Positions 57,346-64,000 of a DNA stretch of 64,000 nt are shown here, in pieces. The DNA comes from Lepturacanthus savala. Its lineage: Eukaryota > Chordata > Actinopteri > Scombriformes > Trichiuridae. Each line of letters starts with the position of its first letter. Position 1 is the first letter of the stretch. Location: positions 17,343,031 to 17,407,030 of the forward strand of contig CM060484.1 in NCBI GenBank assembly GCA_030544235.1, in the 5' to 3' direction. Under the pieces are notes generated by a model. The model saw nothing but the letters and a program-made list of their open reading frames with translations, had not been told where the DNA came from and searched no databases. The position numbers and the translations under genes were made by a program.

Positions 57346-58162
57346 CTTATAAGTCTTTAAAGTGACTGAAAAGCATATAATAGGTTGAAAACAGTATAGC
57401 TGACTGTAAAGGTGAAAAAAGGTATGAAAGATCAACAACCAGAGTGGCATATTTTAACTATGCAGTTTTCTTTTTTAACTTAAAACTAAGTTTAAAGGAA
57501 ATGATCTTACATTCCAATTCTGGTGAAACAAGCTCCAGAATAGCAAAGTGTATTCAGGATCACAACCCGCAGTATGTCCAGGGAAAACACCAGTCGAGTT
57601 TGAAGATGAAAAGGTTACTAAAACCAAGACACCACTGCAATCAATTCAGCTTCGTCTTTGTTCCAATTATGCCGAGCCTTCTCTGAGGTGTCACACAGAT
57701 TTGTCCACAGGCAATGTGTTTTTTCGTTTAATTAAACTACTTTCCAGCTGTCAGCTACCCTCCGAAAAGTTCCTCTCCTCGATATGGTGCGAAAAAAGTT
57801 TTACCCCAGCCGCAAGGTGCCCTTCTGTTCTGCTGCTTGTACAGTTTTGTGTTTCTCCTTTTCAGAGACTGTCTTGTTTGTATTTCTGAAACATTCATAT
57901 TTATAACGTGGATTTCACTAGTTTTCATCTTCACACATCAGCCGACGTGTCAGAGACATTTGTTTTTGAAAGATACGCTGATGTGGGATTATACATATCA
58001 GGATTCTTTTTTTTTAGCATTCCTAGTGGCATGGCTCTGGTGAAGACAATGTTAAGATAAGTTATAATAAGACGAAAGCACACAAAAGGCGCGCCACATA
58101 TAGAAGGCAACCTGAATATGTACAGACACATACCACTATTACCCCTGTACCCCAAGTACATA
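57346..58162. other. Single-copy DNA, no gene seen
   Basis: Plus frames at 57444-57686, 57548-57889 and 57837-58043 overlap one another, and the last overlaps a minus frame at 57931-58161. None has a domain. Confidence 0.4.
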
Positions 58163-58170
58163 GAGTATAC

Positions 58171-58232
58171 AGTCAGTCAGTCAGTCATTTTCTATACCCA
58201 CTTATTCCTCACTAGGGACACGGGGTCTGCTG
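58171..58232 (-). mobile_element. Very short SINE copy with target duplication
   Basis: Only the 3' 62 bp: minus 'ccagcagaccccgtgtccctagtgaggaataagtgggtatag' plus a GACT tail. Flanked by GAGTATAC at 58163-58170 and 58233-58240. Extreme 5' truncation with a target duplication fits target-primed reverse transcription. Confidence 0.8.
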
Positions 58233-58411
58233 GAGTATACACTATTCCTAAAATACCACAACACAATGTCTAATGGTCAATAAATTGTCAGAGCACAAAA
58301 GAATTAGTGATTTTACCATATAATAAAATTGAAATTAAATACAACAAGTTAAATATTATTGCACTCACTAACAGTGGGCATGCATCCTAATCGATAAAAG
58401 TAAACAAGCAA

Positions 58412-59361
58412 TGAAAGTGTACTGTGTAGTTTTTGGCGACATCTAGTGGTCCGGTTGCAGATTTCGAGTGAGCACCCCAAAGCATGTAGGAGAACCTATG
58501 GTGGCCATGAAAAAGGCTGTTTCAAGCGTCAATGCTTGGTTTATGAAGGATGAGGTTCAAGGTGGTTCAGTGATTATCAGCAGGGGCATCGTCAAGAATG
58601 CCGCAACCAGGACTTTCAATACTTCACTAATGTTGTTTGTTCCAGAACCAATAAATCAACTATATCAAAAACAAAAGCAGGGAACAAACACACACAGGTG
58701 GTGGCTCAGCACTGCCGCCCCATGAGGTGACCAGGAAAGAGAACGAATGAAAGTGAAGGCAAGCTTTCAATAGTAAATGGACAGATGAATTTAATCAGGT
58801 AAATGAGTGAACAAAGGAATGAAGTGAGGCAATCAGTGTTGAGGAAAAAACAGGGAAGAAAGTGAGGTTAAGGAAGTGCTGTAAGTGAGGAACATAAGTG
58901 TCAAAATAAAAGACAAAAGGGTAATCTTTACTACAGTTTGTCTGTTCTGGGCTACTGTACAAACATGGTGATGCAACATGAGGGCTTATTTGAGGGCGAC
59001 CCACTCCCCATGGAGATGAAATGGGGACCAGCGTGGTCCCCTTTCACACCTGCAAACAAACCAAAAATTGGTCTGACTGGCGTAAATAATTATCCCCTCT
59101 CATGATGCATCTCAAATAGTACATTTGGCTTTTACTCCAATGAAAAAAACCTGAACTAAGCGCCTTTGGTTCGAATGGAACGTTTGGCATGCACCAACTA
59201 CTGCTGTTGTGAAAGCACCCCTAGGTAATGAAACCACAGCAATTCTTATATTGATTGAATTGCATACTAAATAAAACAAACTTATTAATGTAGTATCCCA
59301 TTTCTGCCAAGTCTGCTAGATGCTGCTAAATACCACTAAGTTTTACACACTGTACCTTTAA
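58412..59361 (+). mobile_element. TTAA-type TIR element with nested insertions
   Basis: Left 'tgaaagtgtactgtgtagtttttggcgacatctagtgg', right 'ttacacactgtacctttaa' (same right end as 8701-9311), and the shared interior 'gttctgggctactgtacaaacatggtgatgcaacat'. About 350 bp of unrelated sequence (58560-58915) and a CTTTCACAC element (59036-59223) interrupt it. The plus frame 58468-58725 lies within it and is not a gene. Confidence 0.7.
59036..59223. mobile_element. CTTTCACAC TIR element, nested
   Basis: Left 'cccctttcacacctgcaaac', right 'gttgtgaaagcacccct', which read as inverted repeats around GTG(A/C)AAAG. Interior agrees with 24905-25411. Sits inside the TTAA-type element at 58412-59361. Confidence 0.6.
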
Positions 59362-61445
59362 GTCAGGCTTTGTTCTGCAGTGGTATGTAGGTAAGGGGAC
59401 AAAAGAAAGCTGGAGACAGATCTTGCATTTTCATCTGCAAAATCAACCATTCATCATTTTAGTCTGTCATCAGTCCACCACTGTGGTCCAGACTGAAATA
59501 TATTAACAAATATTAGATGGATTGCCATGAAATTTAGACATTTATGGCTTCTGTATATTTGGTGTATTTTGTCTTATTTTGCCATCTTCCTTTCGTTTCC
59601 CACAAGCATGTTTAATGCCTCGCAGTGCATCCATAAATATATGCTAAAGATTATGACACCATAAATCTCATGCATTTTGTTATCCATTCAGCCAAAACTA
59701 TTAAAACTATCTGCTGCAACTCCTTAAAGTTTAGTTATTTATAAAGAGTCAGCGAGTTTTGAACTTTTTAGAGAATAAGGTCACACTGAGCAAATTCATC
59801 CCATTTACTCTTTTTTGTTTCACCTGGCTGTCTGGACATGAAGACTAATGATCAACAGCTGCATCTGTCCGCACAGTGAACTATATTGGAAACAGCATAC
59901 AAAAAGACAGAATATTGATTTCAGATATGAATAAATGTAAGGTCCTACAGTCAATAGAGCATCTTGCAAACATCATATTTGTAGCGTGTACACAATGTGC
60001 ATGTGAATTTAGCTCTCTGAAGCTAAATTCCCTATTTGGACATGTGCAAATAACTAGGTTGTGATGAATAATACATCTCTCCATCTAGTAATCATCATTA
60101 GATGTTTTTCCCTCTTTTAATAAAGCGATTAGTTTCCTAATATATTTCTGGTGGCTTGCTTGGCAAACCTATTTAATTTGCAGTTTTAGAGTCTGAGGAG
60201 AGAGCAGGGAAAAGAGCATTTAGCAAATGGACATGAATTCATCCAGTTTTAAAGTCCTACATACTCATCTTAAATTTGTCATGCACATGTAATTATAGGA
60301 GTAGCGGATATATGCATGTGATATTGATTCGTTTTGTCATTGAATGCTGTTTGTTTAGAAAGCTGTGACACTAAACAATGTTAACATACACAATATGTAT
60401 TGCCCTCTAGATGGTAATTTAAGTCACAAGTGTATTGCTGATGTCCCAACTTCCTCAAAATGGACCAAGCCAAAAATTTCTCTGACCTTTTAAACTCAGT
60501 GCAGTCATGTTGCTGTAATGATAAACTGGCTCCTGCACAGTGGCACTGAAGTGAACTCCTTTGAGACATACTCATGGAAAGTTGTAATGGTGTCCAGGCT
60601 GTTGGGTGCTAAGGTCAGTAGGACAACCCCGGACCTCTATTAAAAAACCAAATGACGTTGAATTATACATTAACTGCCAATTAATTACCATAAATATTGT
60701 AGAAAGTAATTAACTCCAGACGGTTCAAGATGGAATTTTCCTTTTTTTTATGTTAAATGATCTTCTGTCAAATGCTGTGTTCATTGCTTCTTAATTTGAA
60801 AATTACTAGGGTGTAAACATGAAATGGAAATCTACAACATCCGTCATCTAAATGTTATGACTCATGATATCGTGAATTCTACATCACACGCAGGCTCTGA
60901 TGTGTCTAGTCCATCTGAAAGAATGTTAGAGGAAAGGGAGAGGAACAGAAACAACTACATGAACTTAAGCAAGTGAGAACAACATGATGTATGCATACAA
61001 ATGACACTGACTGGCTGAGCATGATACATAAATCAGTGAGATAGCACCTCGGTTTCCTTTAATTTGCAAGAAAGTTCAAGTGTTAAATATGCAAGAATGA
61101 GTTTTCATTTTTATTTTAATTACTTTATTTTTATACCGGGTCTCTTTCATTTGTCTCACATCAAACAAAGCTAGCAAGTGGCCTCACCTTTAATAAGAAA
61201 AGATTAAAGGGTTACTTACAGTAATTGTGTACAGCGGAGGTGGTAGACTGTGTTGTTATACACTGCGATATTCAAGAGGACTGATTTGGAGATTTGATGA
61301 ACAACGGCAGTATCAGGCAAAGTGTCAGATATTGTCACAATGTGACCGCTGCTTGGATACACACCTACAAAGCAACCAATCAGAATATGACATGCAACAT
61401 ACAAAATGACACCAAATGACAGCATTAGTACAAAATCAATGTCTT
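59362..61445. other. Single-copy AT-rich DNA
   Basis: No gene or repeat recognised. Positions 60255-60350 hold several ATGCATGTG/TAATTATA-like motifs. Frames at 59876-60084, 60381-60575 and 61216-61425 have opposite-strand partners or no domain. Confidence 0.4.
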
Positions 61446-61520
61446 TCTGCTGAATATGAAGATGGCGCCAGGAAATAGGCTAATCTTAGCTTAGCATTAA
61501 GACTGAAAGCAGGGGAAAGC
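61446..61520 (+). repeat. AATAGTTCGACATTTTGG-type repeat fragment
   Basis: 'gaatatgaagatggcgccaggaaataggctaatcttagcttagcattaagactgaaagcaggggaaa' matches the left-arm interior of the family ('aatatgaagctacagccag...gcttagcttagcataaagactggaaaca'). Confidence 0.65.
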
Positions 61521-61563
61521 AGGATATCCCTAAAAATAAGAGTCAAGCAATACTAAGCTATGC

Positions 61564-62200
61564 TAGTGGTTCTCAGATGAGGTCCACAAACCCAGGTCTA
61601 TGAAATAATTTATTAGAAACAATAAAATTATTCTGTATCATTAATAGGTGCAAATCTAAGATGGGGAAATCATCTCTAAATTGTGCCATGTATTTAACTA
61701 TGAAAAGTAGGAAGTCACTCAGAATTGGAGAAGAAAGAAATGTGTGAAGTTTGCTTGGGAGAGGCAGTTAATAAACTGAAAGCTGTACCTCTCTCAAATG
61801 ACAGTGTGAAGGGGAGAATTGAAGAACTCTCGGGTGACATTCAGTCACAGCCACTGCATAGATTGTGTTCCTGTGAGCAATTTTCTGTTCAGTTGGACGA
61901 ATCAACAGACAGTGCCAGCTCAGTTGATTGTTTGGGGTCACTGTCCACGAGAAGGGAACATTTTGGATTTTCTGTTCTGCAAGGAAGTACCTGGGCGGAC
62001 AACGGCGGAGGAAACATCGATTGCTCCTATGACTGAAGGAGGACTATGAAAAGTATCATCATTCTCCACTTTGACCACAATAAAGACTTAAGTACCGGGC
62101 TCGTTTGCATGTGGAGGACGATCTTACAGTCTTATAATCCTCCATCACTCAAGGAATGAAGAAGCTGTGTAGTGAGAGACAGATTCGCCAATCTCATTAA
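61564..62200 (+). pseudogene. hAT transposase (ZBED5/GTF2IRD2-like) remnant, centre deleted
   Basis: Upstream, 'tagtggttctcagatgaggtcc' resembles the terminus of Charlie/Buster-type hAT elements. The frame from 61725 carries 'EAVNKLKAVPLSNDSVKGRI' and, further on, 'FSVQLDESTDSAS', the first catalytic Asp region of this transposase group; the +1 frame continues 'DFLFCKEVPGRTTAEE'. After a large deletion, 62062-62200 reads 'FSTLTTIKT' and, with a 2-nt frameshift, 'KYRARLHVEDDLTVL', an internal stop, and 'GMKKLCSERQIRQSH' then TAA. That is the usual C-terminal dimerisation end. Domesticated relatives exist, but the deletion, frameshifts and stop rule that out here. Confidence 0.8.
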
Positions 62201-62636
62201 TTTAGGTGAACTCATTGAGTGAGTTACTGTGAATCGAAACCTGATGGCATGAAATTGCTGTCAAGTTCAGTCCAAATGTGATTTGAATAAAACAACTCTC
62301 TATTTGTAAAGATATAAATGATAATAACATGATTCAAATTGAAATGGGTTTCTGTCCATCAGCTATTAGATGGGATATTTAGGTTGAAACGTTTTAGAAT
62401 ACAAATAATTCCACTTTCAAACCTACCTAATTTGGTCCAGACTTCTGGACTTTTCGAAATAATAGGTGTGAAACGTTCCACTCACAACGGTCCACACCAA
62501 ACATCCAAATGAAAAGCGATGGTCTCAGTCTGGATCAGACGTTGGTTTGTTTGTTTGTGTGAAAGGATTTTTTTGGATGGTTCAGACTTTCAGACCAATT
62601 ACAGGAAGTTCTGGCAGACTCTGCCTTCACTGAGAA
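62201..62636. other. No gene seen; CTTTCACAC-like inverted pieces
   Basis: 'ggtgtgaaacgttcc' near 62465 and 'gtttgtgtgaaagga' near 62556 resemble the ends of the CTTTCACAC family, in a degraded copy with 'ggtccacaccaaacatcc' between. A right end for the hAT remnant could not be found. Confidence 0.4.
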
Positions 62637-62949
62637 AGCAGACTTCTGCCAAGTATATCATGACTCCCACTTAACATTGTTGTCCTATACTATGCAGGTG
62701 CAAGATATTACCACCAGGTGGCACCTGTTTGAAGGCCCATTTACCGCAATGTTACCAAACAACAAACAATTCAACGTGATCCAGAAACCGGAATTTCTTC
62801 CGGATCATAATCAAAATTGAATCAACCGTTCATGCTATGATTCTTAACATTTGCTGCAAACTAGACGAAAATCTGGCCAAAACCTTTTGAGTTATTTTGG
62901 TAACAGACAGACAAACGACTGCAAAAACATAACCTCCTTGGCATAGGTA
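62637..62949 (-). mobile_element. Foldback/TIR repeat 'ACCTCCGCC', minus orientation
   Basis: Starts 'cagacttctgccaag', contains 'gcaggtgcaagatattaccaccaggtggcacctgtttgaaggcccatttaccgca', 'ccggaatttcttccggatcat' and 'acagacagacaaacg', and ends 'cataacctccttggcataggta'. Closest to 41381-41799. Confidence 0.75.
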
Positions 62950-63371
62950 AAAATTAACCACAATAACACCTGTGGAGAGGAGCAGGCAAAACCTGTATTT
63001 GAAATATGGTCCAAGGATGTGTTAAAAAATCAACTGGATAGAAGGTATGTGTGAGAATACACAATACACAAACTGACAACACGCCTGACATAAAACTCAT
63101 GCCCATCAATACACCAATCAACTGCAGTATAAAAGCAAACCTAATGGATCAACTATAATATATATAACAATATAATGTAATAAATCATGGACTTTGATTT
63201 GGACCATGGTCCAGACTTTCAGGTTTGCATATGTCCCAGGAGTACAAATGGTAGAAAGCATAATGCTTAATCTGTGTTACCATCAGTAAAGGGTCCTTGG
63301 CCCCAAAAACCTATAGAACCCCTGAGCAAAGATAACCGACTTCTGGCTCTGGCTTTATGTTTAGCCAACAA
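62950..63371. other. Single-copy AT-rich DNA
   Basis: No gene or element recognised. Confidence 0.4.
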
Positions 63372-63570
63372 ACATATTGATCTTCTCATCTATCGCTCAG
63401 CAAGAAAGGCAATTTATAAGAGTATTTCCCAAATTGCCCATTAAGGTTTTAAGCCTTGATTTAAAGACATCAGTAGAAGCTGCCTTGCTGATTAAAAAGA
63501 AATCGAGGAGGGTAGAAGCTTGAAAGTTTGCCAGCCGGGTTTTGGAATTGTATAGCAATACAGACATGTT
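63372..63570. repeat. AATAGTTCGACATTTTGG-type fragment plus a second old repeat
   Basis: 63372-63432: 'attgatcttctcatctatcgctcagcaagaaaggcaatttataagagtatttcccaaatt' is the family's right part. It is followed by 'aaggttttaagccttgatttaaagacatcag', similar to a fish LINE-associated repeat. The minus frame (63397-63591) shows 'STDVFKSRLKT', which could be an L2 C-terminus, but the surrounding motifs are missing. Confidence 0.5.
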
Positions 63571-64000
63571 GGCAGCAGATATATAAACCAATTATATCAA
63601 AACTAGTTCACACTGTTATTCAGACTATGATTGCAGAGCGACGCTCTGTCATGCTGAGGTGAGCTTTGTTGCAGATCAATCTACAGCTGGAGAGAGGATC
63701 ATGAAACAAAATTGGGCTTAAAGGACATTCAAGGTCAAATTCGTTTCAAGTTGATATGGATTTTGAGGGTACATTTAAATATTTATATCTTCATGCTCAT
63801 GATCACATTTGGGAACTGACAAAAAAGCCCTGACTTTTGAATATATTACAGCAGAGCAGGGTGTAATGACTGCCATTTGTATGCACATAAAGTAATTTAC
63901 CTATGCCAGTTACACCTGTTAGCAAAGCAATGTTCAATTCAGAGCAAAGATCTGTCTTCTGGAACTCTAATGTTCTTTTCATTTTAATTTGTGATTGTGT
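63571..64000. other. Single-copy AT-rich DNA to window end
   Basis: No gene or element recognised. Confidence 0.4.

Noticed and set aside
63397..63591. Minus frame with STDVFKSRLKT, like an L2 C-terminus
   Set aside because: Neighbouring L2 motifs (WN.LP, RALRS) are absent and the DNA matches other repeats, so only a weak repeat call was made.

Overview
The window looks like teleost fish DNA, most likely percomorph. It carries dispersed repeats that I recognise as widespread in ray-finned fishes: Tc1-like elements with CACTACCGTTCAAAAG ends, TTAAAGGTCCCATATTG elements, a tRNA-like short repeat ending in ACTG/TGAC units, L2-type LINE fragments, and several hAT-type non-autonomous elements. 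It is AT-rich overall and full of microsatellites. No host protein-coding gene, rRNA or functional tRNA can be supported. The open frames are short, have ordinary out-of-frame composition, or fall inside transposon remnants. The window is best read as intergenic or deep intronic DNA.

Layout. 1-8.7 kb is mostly single-copy, with a hAT-type element at 3555-4384. 8.7-13.1 kb holds a nested TTAA-ended element (8701-9311), a hAT element with a perfect 8-bp target duplication (10838-11688) and a Tc1-like element (12586-13066). 13.5-15.1 kb is pyrimidine-rich, then CpG-rich, then (TAGA)n. 15.9-19 kb has LINE remnants, a Tc1 fragment and a hAT element that landed at the end of a LINE reverse-transcriptase fragment. 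20-26.3 kb mixes hAT, SINE-like, TIR and TTAA elements and a tRNA-like fold. 26.3-31.2 kb is mainly unique. 31.2 kb has an unusual three-copy hairpin, and 31.9-32.9 kb an internally deleted L2 LINE. 34.4-37.4 kb is largely repeat-free and resembles regulatory DNA. 40-41.8 kb is a composite of Tc1-like and older repeats, part of which recurs at 56 kb. 46-48.5 kb holds a Tc1-like element and a local duplication. 50.2-53.4 kb is the densest repeat block: two SINEs in opposite orientation, a doubly deleted LINE, and foldback elements. 53.4-55.9 kb is unique with conserved-element character. 55.9-64 kb returns to nested repeats, including the two ends of a hAT transposase gene at 61.7-62.2 kb.

There is no operon or pathway to describe. 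The history visible here is layered insertion: Tc1-like and TIR elements inside older repeats, SINEs with intact target duplications, and LINE and hAT genes reduced by internal deletion. The most distinctive structures are the CAAATGTCTGCACA hairpin at 31203-31294, the MITE-plus-host segment shared by 40 kb and 56 kb, the SINE copies with clear target duplications, and several repeat-poor segments that could be tested as conserved regulatory elements. No new biological system could be demonstrated from the sequence alone.
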